Shown here: piece after piece, positions 47,730 through 56,543 of the stretch
Layout of the letters: every line of letters begins with the position of its first letter
How positions within the stretch are numbered: the stretch's first letter is position 1
DNA from: Amphiura filiformis
Lineage: Eukaryota > Echinodermata > Ophiuroidea > Amphilepidida > Amphiuridae
Assembly: GCF_039555335.1 (NCBI RefSeq)
Contig: NC_092640.1
Coordinates: 32,481,887-32,545,886, forward strand
Reading direction: 5' to 3'
DNA: 64,000 nucleotides
The notes under the pieces: model-generated
Seen by the model: only the letters and a program-made list of their open reading frames with translations
Told to the model about the DNA's origin: nothing
The model's database searches: none
Position numbers and translations under genes: made by a program

Positions 47730-47924
47730 AGCTCAACAACTGTTGACATGCTTTTCTAACGAAAAAAACCCCACATTTGCATCTACGGGCTCGCACATAT
47801 TTAAGAAGATGTCTGTTCACATGAGTTTTGAATTTTTCCAAAGAATAATGCTTGAGTCTGCAAAATGCACAAGTAAATGGTTTCAAATGTTTCATTGCGA
47901 TATGTTGCTTTTTGCAATGCCGAG

Positions 47925-49800
47925 GTGGATGGTGGCGAGGTTTCAGCTGAGGCGAAGGTTGATGGTGCCGAGGTTTAAGCTGAGACTGCGGTTGATGGTG
48001 CTGAGCCTTCAGCCGAGGCCTAGGACCATGGTACATGTATTGATTCAGCTGAGGTTGATGATGCCGAGCTTTTAGTTGAGGGCGAGGTTTCATGGCTGAG
48101 ATTCATGGTGCAGAGAATTCTGCTGAGGTTGAGGTTGACGGTGAAATTGAGGTTGAGGTTGATGGTGCCATGAATACACTTGTGGTTGATGGTGCCCAGG
48201 GCTCAGCTGAGACTGAGGTTGATGGTGCTGAGGCATCAGCCGAGGTTGATGGTGCCAAAGAATCACTTGTGGTTGATGGTGCTGAGGGTTCAGCTGAGAC
48301 TGAGGTTGATGGTGTTGAGGAATCAGCTGAGGTTGTGGTTGGTGATGCTGAGGATCCAGCAGCTGTAGTTGATGGTGCAGAGGATTCAGCTGAGGTTGAG
48401 GTTGTTGAGGATTCAGCCGAGGTTGATGGTGCCAAGTATTCAGTTGTGGTTGAGGTTGTTGAAGATTCAGCCGAGGTTGATGGTACCAAGTATTCAGTTG
48501 TGGTTGATGGTACTGAAGGTACTGAAGGTTCAGCTCAGGCCAAGGTTGATGGTGCTGAGGATTCAGCTGAGATCGTGGTTGGTGGTGCTGAGGGTTCAGC
48601 TGATGCCGGTGTTGTAGAGAATTCAGCTGAGGATTCAACTCAGGCTGAGGTTGATGATGCTGAGGATCCAGAAGCTGTAGTTGATGGTTCAGCTGAGGTT
48701 GATGGTGCTGAGGATTCAGCTGAAGTTGAGCTTGGTGGTGCTGAGGATTCAGCTGAGGCTGATGATGCTGAGGATTCAGCTGAGGCCGATGTTGATGTTG
48801 CTGAGGATTCTGCTGAGGCTGTGGTTGATGATACTGAGAGTCATCAGTTGAGGTAGATGGTGCTGTGGATTCAGCTGAGGCTGAAGTTGAGCTTGGAGGT
48901 GCTGACGATTCCGCTGAGGTTGAGGTTGATGGTGTAGAGGATTCAGCTGAGGTTGATGGTGCAGAGGTTTCAACTGAGGCTGTGGTTGATGGTTCAGAAA
49001 ATTCAGCTGAGACTGTGGTTGATGGTGTTGAGGGTTCTGATATGCACAAGCCTGATGGTGCAGGGGATTCAGTCAAGACCAAGGTTGATGATGCTGAGGA
49101 TTCAGCTGAGGCCAACATTGATAGTGCTGTTGAGGATTTTCCTGAGGCTGAGGTAGATGGTGCAGAGGAATCAGCCGGGGCTGTGGTTAATGGTGCAGAA
49201 GATTCAGCTGAGACTGAGGTTGATGGTGCTGAGGGTTCTGATATGCACAAGGCTGACGATGAAGAGGATTCAGCCGAGACCGTGGTAGACGGCGTAGAGG
49301 ATTCAGCCGAGGCCGACATTGATAGTGCTGTTGAGGATTGTCCTGATGCTGAGGTAGATGGCGCAGAGGATTCAGCTGAGGCTGTGGTTGATGTTGCGGA
49401 AGATTCAGCTGAGACTGTAGTTGATGGTATTGAGGGTTCTGATATGCACAAGCCTGATGGTGCAGGGGATTCAGTCAAGACCAAGGTTGATGATGCTGAT
49501 CCAGCTGAGGCCAACATTGATAGTGCTGTTGAGGACTTTCCTGAGGCTGAGGTAGATGGCGCAGAGGCTGAGGCTGTGGTTGATGGTGCAGAAGATTCAG
49601 CTGAGACTGTGGTTGATGGTGTTGAAGGTTCTGATATGCACACGCCTGATGGTGCAGAGGATTCAGTCAAGACCAAGGTTGATGATGCTGAGGATTCAGC
49701 TGAGGCCGACATTGACAGTGCTGTTGAGGATTTTCCTGAGGCTGAGGTAGATGGCGCAGAGGATTCAGCTGAGGCTGAACATGATGCAGTCATGGTCCAT
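47925..49800. repeat. 27-bp coding-like minisatellite with 198-bp higher-order units
   Basis: The basic unit GCTGAGGTTGATGGTGCTGA plus GGATTCA repeats with substitutions and occasional unit loss. From 49030 to 49760 four larger units of about 195-201 bp each start with TCTGATATGCACAAG-like sequence (about 49037, 49238, 49436, 49631). Confidence 0.9.
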
Positions 49801-50051
49801 GGCAAAGGCGATTCGACCTTTGTGGCATTAAACCCAGTTAACAGGAAATTAATCCAGTAAATCGATTCAGTAAAGAAAATAAGCTCATGCATTCGATCAT
49901 TAACGGCAACCAGCTTCGGTCGATTACCCCAGCTGCAGCGTGTGTAAACTCTAATTTGCATAGAGGCTGTACGTGAAATTATTGATTGGCTCCAAACAAA
50001 GGATTTGAACCGGTGCACGTAATCATGGCGCAGTGCAGTCCATTCAATCAA
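48090..50051 (-). CDS. 653-codon minus ORF across the minisatellite (doubtful)
   Basis: It starts with about 90 unique residues, then SAESSAPSTSASGKSSTA-type repeats. At the plus-strand frameshift position it switches without a stop to QLNPQHHQPQ repeats and stops at 48090. A one-base-shifted frame continues (48093-47692) and joins His/Gln/Pro repeats to the zinc-finger N-terminus. The length is explained by absence of stop codons in two minus registers of the repeat, so coding status is doubtful. Confidence 0.2.
   Translation of the reverse strand: MIEWTALRHDYVHRFKSFVWSQSIISRTASMQIRVYTRCSWGNRPKLVAVNDRMHELIFFTESIYWINFLLTGFNATKVESPLPWTMTASCSASAESSAPSTSASGKSSTALSMSASAESSASSTLVLTESSAPSGVCISEPSTPSTTVSAESSAPSTTASASAPSTSASGKSSTALSMLASAGSASSTLVLTESPAPSGLCISEPSIPSTTVSAESSATSTTASAESSAPSTSASGQSSTALSMSASAESSTPSTTVSAESSSSSALCISEPSAPSTSVSAESSAPLTTAPADSSAPSTSASGKSSTALSMLASAESSASSTLVLTESPAPSGLCISEPSTPSTTVSAEFSEPSTTASVETSAPSTSAESSTPSTSTSAESSAPPSSTSASAESTAPSTSTDDSQYHQPQPQQNPQQHQHRPQLNPQHHQPQLNPQHHQAQLQLNPQHHQPQLNHQLQLLDPQHHQPQPELNPQLNSLQHRHQLNPQHHQPRSQLNPQHHQPWPELNLQYLQYHQPQLNTWYHQPRLNLQQPQPQLNTWHHQPRLNPQQPQPQLNPLHHQLQLLDPQHHQPQPQLIPQHHQPQSQLNPQHHQPQVILWHHQPRLMPQHHQPQSQLSPGHHQPQVYSWHHQPQPQFHRQPQPQQNSLHHESQP
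48092..49860 (+). CDS. acidic AEVDGAEDS-repeat ORF, broken once near 48839
   Basis: ATG at 48092 opens 254 codons to TAG 48856. A second frame runs to TAA 49860. The two are the same repeat register separated by one missing base: ACTGAGAGTCATCAG stands where ACTGAGGATTCATCAG is expected. The product would be extremely acidic (AEVDGAEDS units; later GSDMHKPDGAGDS, KTKVDDAEDSAE and SAVEDFPEAEVDGAE), ending VMVHGKGDSTFVALN and IQ. Left of 48092 the register has TAA and TAG stops. No signal peptide or domain is seen. Several differences between units fall at third codon positions of this frame, hinting at past selection, but a repeat can be open by chance. Real gene or by-product remains undecided. 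Confidence 0.35.
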
Positions 50052-51903
50052 ATGTTGTCATCAACCTATTTGATCGCAGTGCATTGTTATGTGTGTGAGA
50101 CGAACTGTCGCGGTTGATTGCAATCAAACAAACGATGTCTTATGTATTACCAGAGAGTAGTTATTCTTGAGAGGGCACTCACCTCATTTGCATGGCAAAA
50201 TTACCCGTCTCCTCTGCAGCCAATTTGGTTTCGCTCCATCGAAATCAAGCTGGTCACGGAGGAGACTACTTTCCTTTGTGTTTGTTCATTTGTGTATGGA
50301 GAGCCCTTCTTGGAGTCCGTTTGGACTCAGGCTACGCTCTCAGCTAGAGTCCGACGCTACTAGAAACACCTTCTCTGTGAACTCGCTAGAGCAAGGAAAA
50401 TAAAAACTGGTTTCATTACTATCTGTTTTTGAGTTTTTTTGCAGGTCTGCGACCATGGTGTTACCACAACTGTCTTTGCGTCATTAACATGTGCTGGAGT
50501 CTAGCACAGGTCAACCAAAGTCCCGGATTTTAATAAGACAATAATGATTGACACACACACCAGGAAGTTTCTCATCCAAAAGAATGAGAAAATTTAAATT
50601 CTCACCATTTTGGCCGTTTCTCATCAAAATGTCCGTTTTCTCATCCAAAACTTCCTTTAGTGTATTAAGTTAGCTTAGGCCTATTGATCCTAAATTTGCT
50701 GGTAGGGTAAAACTCGTTTTAGGGGGGGGTTAAATCAGTTGGGCACACATGCGTATAGGCCTACATTATCATACTTGAGTGCCCCTCCCGGTGAAATTTG
50801 AGACTCAGTTGGTCACCGTCCTAAGCGTCCTTGCCCACACGAGTCGCCCAGGAGTAGGCCCTACCCGGCATTATTAATTATTAGTGGTTAGCCTCCCTAA
50901 ATACAGTCGCGTATCGTGTTGTCAATTATCGTTACTTGTGTCCATGGATATGACCCCATGTATAAGTAGGCCCCTAGTCTTCATAGAATTCACACAGTCT
51001 ATGCCATGTCATTTACGGATACAAAGAGGATAATAATGTTGAGGGCGCCCACAAAATCTTACACCGTCTTACACAATGTTCCAAGGCAAAGTTCAGTTTA
51101 ATATTTACTCATCGTAAAAATACAGACGTTTTATTATGTGATGATGTTGTCTGGATGGGTGGACAGTTGTCACACTGTGGAAAAACAACAACCGGGAATC
51201 CGCATTCATTTACAAATAGCATTAAATTAGTATCACATAGTGGCCTCCGTGCAGTGGAAAACCTTAATTCTTTCATCAAAAAGAAATGAAAATGACAAAA
51301 AAACCGGATCCACCTGTACGCCTATAAAATGGGCACAGAAATTTGTCTCAAATATGAATGAATTTTAAGAAACATACGGGATATGATGAACCAATGACCT
51401 GACGCCATGATAGTAGGATCTATTAGTCGTTTTATATACAATGTATATACCGTGTTGTCATAATACCAATATTTGACATAATATATAACGAGTAATATTT
51501 AGTATTGTAAATATGCAGTTCATATGCACAAACGAACACTGATCTTTATGATATTCAGGTTGTTGTACATCTCATATAACATATCATATAGGAGGTCATA
51601 TGTGTTGACCTTCTCCTATTGTATTTGTTCATCTGTGTATGGAGAGGATTAGCGCCATTAAAACTCCATCAGTATTTGGGCGTAGTTCAGTGAACTCACC
51701 AGATTGCTATTCCAAGTACTTTGATAAATACAGATAATATGTATTAATGGGTCGAGGCGATTGCATTGAAAAACTAATAAATTATTCATAACAGTTACGT
51801 AATCAATCGATAGTGCGGACACTTTTCATTTACAAACCACCAAAATTCGTAATCTTTTAGCGTTGGAAAAGAAACCACGTGAATAGAGTGTCATCCCCCT
51901 GGT
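49861..51903. other. no gene seen
   Basis: TTTGTTCATNTGTGTATGGAGAG at 50283 and 51624 marks a small diverged repeat. 50565-50655 has three TTCTCATCMAAA repeats. Otherwise AT-rich without coherent frames. Confidence 0.45.
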
Positions 51904-52250
51904 ATTACTTTGTTCCGTGATGAAAATCGTGATGTTTTATTTAATCACTCTCGAAAAATGTATTTCTTTTGTAGGCCTATTACTTTGTTTTGTGATGAAA
52001 ATCGTGATGTTTTATTTCATCACGCTTTAAAACAAACGATTTCTCATGTATTACTTTGTTTCGTGATGACAATTTTGATGTTTTATTTCATCACTCACGA
52101 AAAATTGATTTCTTATGTATTACTTTGTTTCGGGATGAAAATCGTGATGTTTTATTTCATCATCACGCTCTAAAACAAACGATTTCTTATGCATTATATT
52201 TGTTTTGTGATGAAAATCGTGATGTTTTATTTCATCACGCTCTAAACAAT
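51904..52250. repeat. tandem repeat, about 72 bp, five units, each with an internal hairpin
   Basis: TTACTTTGTTTYGTGATGA starts units near 51904, 51980, 52051, 52120 and 52195. CGTGATG and CATCACG within a unit are complementary. Confidence 0.85.
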
Positions 52251-52330
52251 AATTATAGTTACATGCATTTCAAGAAAAAAAATCTTATTAAAACGGTAGG
52301 CCCTATGTTGTTTAGAAAAAATGTAGAAAG

Positions 52331-52349
52331 TGATGATGATGATGATGTC

Positions 52350-52386
<37 letters not shown>
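52331..52386. repeat. (GAT)n microsatellite
   Basis: A nearly pure GAT run, encoding poly-Asp on plus. It follows the 72-bp array. Confidence 0.9.
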
Positions 52387-52802
52387 TCTCCAAAAGTGTC
52401 CCGGTTTGTTTTTCTTGCCCTAAATCGTGCGTATCTATTAATAAGGCACTTCAATAATCAATAATCAATAATCAGTCCCGTGACGGCCTCCACTAACTAG
52501 CTACTAACTTGGGTTTATGGGCGCTGATATTTCATGTTCACTGTCACTTATTTATCAGAAAAGTGCGACCCTTTGTCAATCACCTACAGTACCCAATTTC
52601 GGCATACTATATAAGAAACTCATCATGATGATTGCCAGAGAATAGTTAAGATGTAGCTTGTACCGTTTTTTTGTGGCATCCTTCAGAAGTGAGCGGTCCG
52701 ATACCAATATTTTCGGTCAAATCTCCATTCAATTAACACGGGGAGTTGGCTAGCTATGCCTTGCCCTCACTCATATTTTACAAAAGTGCGACTATTTCTG
52801 AA

Positions 52803-53017
52803 CATCAAACCTAGCTGTAATTTTAGGTCATGTTAGAGAAATATATTTGCTAGAAGTTTGGAGAATAGCTAACATATTGGCTGGTTATTTTTCACACAGT
52901 GATGTTAACTAGGCAAGTGCCCATTCTTGCAACGTACATCATTTGTAGGGGTCACGCGTCAATGGTGAGAGCACTGTGTATTGTGTATAGGAAAACGGAC
53001 AGTAACTGCAGTATGAG
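52803..53017 (+). repeat. dispersed repeat A, copy 3 (partial)
   Basis: Matches 860-1065, including GGTCACGCGTCAATGG and GGAAAACGGACAGTAACTGC. Confidence 0.7.
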
Positions 53018-53450
53018 GTGCTGCAGAGTCAGAATGTGGAAGTTGATTGTGCTGATGATTCTGAGGAGTCTTTCCATTAACATCATTAAAGATTAGCTGC
53101 ACTACACTAGTTGAGATGGTTTGTTTGATCTTATTTATAAATACTTCTGTAGCATGATATGTGGTGTCTCCCAAAATTGTCTTGGAATCTCTCATCCTGC
53201 CTCCACCTTGTAAAAGAGCAAGAAATGCGTTTATGCTTATTTTCCTCCTGTAGCGCCCCTTCAGTGGCAAAAAGTGATCATCTGGATCAAATCCCTGTTC
53301 TTCCAAGAAGTTATCAATCCTTGCGTACCCCCTGTGTCTGACATGTGTTTTCATCCCAAGAAACGTGTATGCTTTTACAGTGGAAAGGTAGGGAGTGCCA
53401 CGGTACATTTTATAGTCCATGATCAACTCCTGCCATACGTCATCCATCAT
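52959..53450 (-). CDS. possible start exon of an unrecognised gene
   Basis: 163 codons on minus. An acceptor-like pyrimidine tract (TTTTTCTTTCCATGCAG) precedes the exon at 53468, followed by an in-frame TAA and ATGATGGATGACG at 53450. Residues 1-110 look like real protein (MMDDVWQELIMDYKMYRG, HRGYARIDNFLEEQGFDPDD, RYRRKISINAFLALLQGG). The C-terminal 45 residues run into repeat A copy 3 and are probably spurious, so a donor may lie near 53090-53130. No family is recognised. It could equally be a transposon-derived exon. Confidence 0.4.
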   Translation of the reverse strand: MMDDVWQELIMDYKMYRGTPYLSTVKAYTFLGMKTHVRHRGYARIDNFLEEQGFDPDDHFLPLKGRYRRKISINAFLALLQGGGRMRDSKTILGDTTYHATEVFINKIKQTISTSVVQLIFNDVNGKTPQNHQHNQLPHSDSAAPHTAVTVRFPIHNTQCSHH

Positions 53451-53603
53451 TTAATTTCTATTGTATTTCTGCATGGAAAGAAAAAGAAAAAACACGAACA
53501 CAATGCATTCATGAGTCTTTGCATGCAAATATTAATCACAGACAATTATGTACATTATGTAGAATATTGTTGCTGTTTGTATTATGCTGTAATAGTGGAC
53601 TTA

Positions 53604-53875
53604 CAGGGTGAGCCATAAAAAGTGCAATAGAGCAAATAAATCAATATATATGTGAGAAACTGGTTGAACTTCAGTCTTTAAAGTTTCAATAGATGCCACG
53701 TACAATAGTCACCTGGTGTGAAAAAATTAGTGAATCTCAATTACCGCTTAATTTTTACGAGTCCTTTTGCGACGATACCGAATTTAATTTTTGTCCATGA
53801 GGCACTATGTATTTTGAATGAGAGCATACAATGTGCAATAAAGACACCAGATCTAAAACTGACTTAAAAACAGCC
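53604..53875. mobile_element. half copy of the Tc1/mariner-like element
   Basis: CAGGGTGAGCCATAAAAAGT onward matches 3878-4146. The other half is absent. Confidence 0.7.
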
Positions 53876-53961
53876 CGAGAATAACAGTGTTGATGATCGA
53901 AGCTTGCATATCCATACGGTATTATGGACCACATATTGTAATGTGTTATAAATGGTATAAA

Positions 53962-54772
53962 TGTGATATTATCAAGCAAAATCAGTCAGAAGTTGGATAT
54001 ATTGATTTTGAGATAAAACAATGGAAATATTTCCTTTTGTTTAATATTGTTTTGGAAACTAACTGCTCATCTTTGGAACTGGTTTTCCAAATTCAATGGG
54101 CTTTTCTGCCAAATGTAGCTTTAGGGGTGGTGCAATAATTATGTGTACCCCGGGGGTGGTGAATTCTCAAAATGGTCTGCCAAAATTGATTGCCCCCCCT
54201 TAGGCAGTGGCAAAAAATTTTTGCCCCCCCTTTCGACGTGCTTAAAAACCTTTGCCCCCCCTTTTGATGTGCCAAAAACTCTTTGCCCCCCCCCCTTACA
54301 CATGCAAGATTTTGGGGAACCTGAAAACCTTAAATTTATTTATTTATTTATTTCTTATTTAACCTGTGGTGACCATCAATGCACTGGCACTGTTCTCCCT
54401 TGGTTCCCAGGTGTCTTATCATATAATGCGAAAAGAGCTTAGCAGGAAATTTTGCATATTTGAACGTGTTCCTAACATTTTCCTCACGCCTTTTTAGGCG
54501 TAATATAAAATGGTACCCAAAATATCTGTGCCAAAATTGCTTGCCCCCCCCTTCGACCTGCCAAAATTGCTTGACCCTCCTTTTGACCTGCCAAAAATGC
54601 TTGCCCCCCCCTTTTGGTCTGCCAAAACTCTTTGCCCCCTATAATTCACCACCCAGGGGTACACATAATTATTGCACCACCCCTTACAAATGTTGTTTAC
54701 AATCCTACATGTATATGGAATTGGAAGTTGAATGTGTCGACTTCAGACCGATTTTGCTTGTGATCAAACCAC
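53962..54772. mobile_element. ATGCGATCAAGC-type MITE, copy 3, interrupted
   Basis: Left part 53962-54123 and right part 54684-54772 match copy 1 at 18864 when the insert 54124-54683 is removed. Confidence 0.75.
54124..54683. mobile_element. PIF/Harbinger-like MITE, 560 bp, nested
   Basis: The ends GGGGTGGTGCAATAATTATG and CATAATTATTGCACCACCCC are flanked by TTA on both sides. The inside has TGCCCCCCC repeats and a TTTA microsatellite. Confidence 0.85.
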
Positions 54773-55090
54773 AATTAAATCATAGCTTGCAGTCACATGT
54801 TAACATTTCTGTATTCAAAAGGTTCATTTGGCGCAAGAACATGCATAAACTGCTAAATAAATGTGTTGCTTGTATGACGTATGATGTAATATCCGATCAT
54901 GCTTCCTGTTGTTTACAATACAAAGAACAACTATAAATTAAAACTCAATAGTGAAAAGTAGTTTTTAGTTGTTTTATTCTCTTAAAAACAGGTGTTTTAA
55001 TAAAAATAAAAATCGGATTTGTCAGTACTTGCATTCAAAAGATTTTATATGGTGTGCGTTCCAATGTTTTGTTTATATATTATATTGGTG

Positions 55091-55265
55091 CCTGTATTTC
55101 TGACGATATTCACACTATATGATTTCTCTTTGTTGTCTCCTCTAACATGACCTTTGCCTTGACAGTAAAACATTTCTGACAGTAATCACACTGTTAGGGT
55201 TTCTCTATCGTGTGGATTCTGATGTGGGTTACAAGGGCACTTCTTTGGGGGTTTTCTGATAGTAC
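55091..55265 (-). pseudogene. decayed extra fingers downstream of zinc-finger gene 1
   Basis: Out-of-frame finger sequence (QCEYYQK, then TGTGATTACTGTCAGAAATG on minus) continues for two to three units after the stop of the intact frame. Confidence 0.65.
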
Positions 55266-56543
55266 TCACACTGATATTTTCTCTTTGGTATGGGTTCTGA
55301 TGTGGTATGCGAGGCCATTCCTTTGAGCAAAACACTTCTGACAGTATTCACACTGAAAGGGCTTCTCTTTGGTGTGGGTTCTGATGTGCTTAATAAGGGA
55401 ACTTTTTTGTGTAAAACATTTCTGACAGTATTCACAGCAAAAAAACAATTCACACTGATATGGTTTCTTTTCAGTGTGAGTTCTGATGTGGCTAATGAGA
55501 CCATACCATTGAGTAAAACACTTCTGACAGTACTCACACTGATAAGGTTTCTCATTGGTATGAGTCCTTACATGCCTTTGAAGACTACTTTTCTCACCAA
55601 AACATTTCTGACAGCATTCACAGGAAAAGCGTTTCTCTTTGGTGTGATTTCTCATGTGTCTTTTAAGAACACTACTCTGCCCAAAACATTTCTCACAATA
55701 TTCACATTGAAATGGCTTCTCTTTGGTGTGGGTTCTGATGTGCTTTATAAGGGAACCTTTTTGTGCAAAACATTTCTGGCAGCTTACACAGCAAAAAGGT
55801 TTCTCTTTGGTGTGAGTTCTGGTGTGGTCCGTGAGGCCATACTTTTGTGCAAAACATTTTTGACAGTACTCACACTGATAAGGTTTCTCTTTGGTATGGG
55901 TCCTTATATGCCTTTGAAGATTATATTTCGCATTAAAACATTTCTGACAGTACTCACACTGAAAGAGTTTTCCTTCAATGTGAATTCTCATGTGACTTTT
56001 AAGATCATTACTCTGCCCAAAACATTGCTCACAATATTCACATTGATAGGGTTTCTCTTTCGTGTGGTGATTTCTGATGTGGCCTGTGAGGTAATGCCTT
56101 TGAGCAAAAAATTTCTGACAGTACTCACACTGATAGGGTTTCGCGTTGGTATGAGTCCTTATATGCCTTTGAAGATTACTGTTCTGACTAAAACATTTCT
56201 GACAGTACTCGCACCGATAGGGTTTCTCTTTGGTGTGAGTTCTGATGTGTATTTTCAGAGCACTACTCTTCGTGAAACATTTCTGACAATATTCACACTG
56301 ATAAGGTTTCTTTTCGATGTTCAAGCAGTTACTGAATTGGTACCAGAGTATCCTGTGGCTATTGAAATGTCTCTGCAGCTTATCACTTTTTGACAAGTTT
56401 TTCTTACAAAACACACATTTGCATCTTCGAGCTTGCACATATTTAATAAAATGTCTAGTCACATGGGTTTTCAATTTGTCCAAAGAATAATGCTCGAGTC
56501 GGCAATATGCACAAGTTAATGGTTTCAAACGTTTCATTGCCAT
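55266..56543 (-). CDS. C2H2 zinc-finger protein, 12 tandem fingers plus 2 N-terminal fingers
   Basis: Probable start is ATG 56543 (MAMKRLKPLTCAYCRLEH). The frame is open 97 codons further up, but homology with the 60170 gene begins here, and an acceptor-like AAACAG lies just upstream. The product is 425 aa. Two atypical fingers (CAYC...HVTRH and CKCVFC...HFNSH) precede a linker (RILWYQFSNCLNIEKKP). Then come 12 fingers of CEYCQKCF-x10-HIRTH form joined by TKEKPYQ linkers; the seventh starts CVSC and the ninth CECC. C2H2 arrays with TGEKP-like linkers bind DNA, so a nuclear regulator is inferred. No KRAB, BTB or other effector domain is seen. Between fingers 10 and 11 the text QCELFFCCEYC marks a fused, deleted finger. 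Loss of two bases near 55277 ends the frame (KEKISV). AATAAA (minus) lies at 54979. Confidence 0.75.
   Translation of the reverse strand: MAMKRLKPLTCAYCRLEHYSLDKLKTHVTRHFIKYVQARRCKCVFCKKNLSKSDKLQRHFNSHRILWYQFSNCLNIEKKPYQCEYCQKCFTKSSALKIHIRTHTKEKPYRCEYCQKCFSQNSNLQRHIRTHTNAKPYQCEYCQKFFAQRHYLTGHIRNHHTKEKPYQCEYCEQCFGQSNDLKSHMRIHIEGKLFQCEYCQKCFNAKYNLQRHIRTHTKEKPYQCEYCQKCFAQKYGLTDHTRTHTKEKPFCCVSCQKCFAQKGSLIKHIRTHTKEKPFQCEYCEKCFGQSSVLKRHMRNHTKEKRFSCECCQKCFGEKSSLQRHVRTHTNEKPYQCEYCQKCFTQWYGLISHIRTHTEKKPYQCELFFCCEYCQKCFTQKSSLIKHIRTHTKEKPFQCEYCQKCFAQRNGLAYHIRTHTKEKISV

Larger units (their letters stand above)
41936..47895 (-). pseudogene. C2H2 zinc-finger pseudogene, third copy, broken by two insertions
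   Basis: Read on minus from 47895: [20 protein letters not shown] and KTHVNRHLLKYVRARRCKC match the N-terminus of the genes at 56543 and 60170. The frame then shifts. The reading resumes beyond a MITE (47276-47729) with decayed finger and linker sequence at 47230-46440 (TGTGAATTCTGATGTGG on plus, inverse of the HIRTH finger end). After a 4.3-kb insert it ends at 42014-41936 with [18 protein letters not shown] and a TAG. Several frameshifts and missing fingers rule out a product. Upstream, the minus frame continues into the minisatellite (ORF to 48093). Confidence 0.75.

Noticed and set aside
48180-48617. Arg/Leu/Met-rich plus frames in the minisatellite
   Set aside because: Third register of the same repeat, short and interrupted; by-product.
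51904-52250. Regularly spaced repeats as a CRISPR array
   Set aside because: Units are contiguous 72-bp tandem repeats without unique spacers, in eukaryotic DNA with no cas genes.
52242-52457. Poly-Asp and poly-Ile frames
   Set aside because: Direct translation of the GAT microsatellite on either strand.
55290-56393. 367-codon plus-strand frame antisense to the zinc fingers
   Set aside because: Shadow of the repeated finger coding sequence; hydrophobic FLFGVSSDV repeats are the complement of finger and linker codons. The same applies to 59100-59972.
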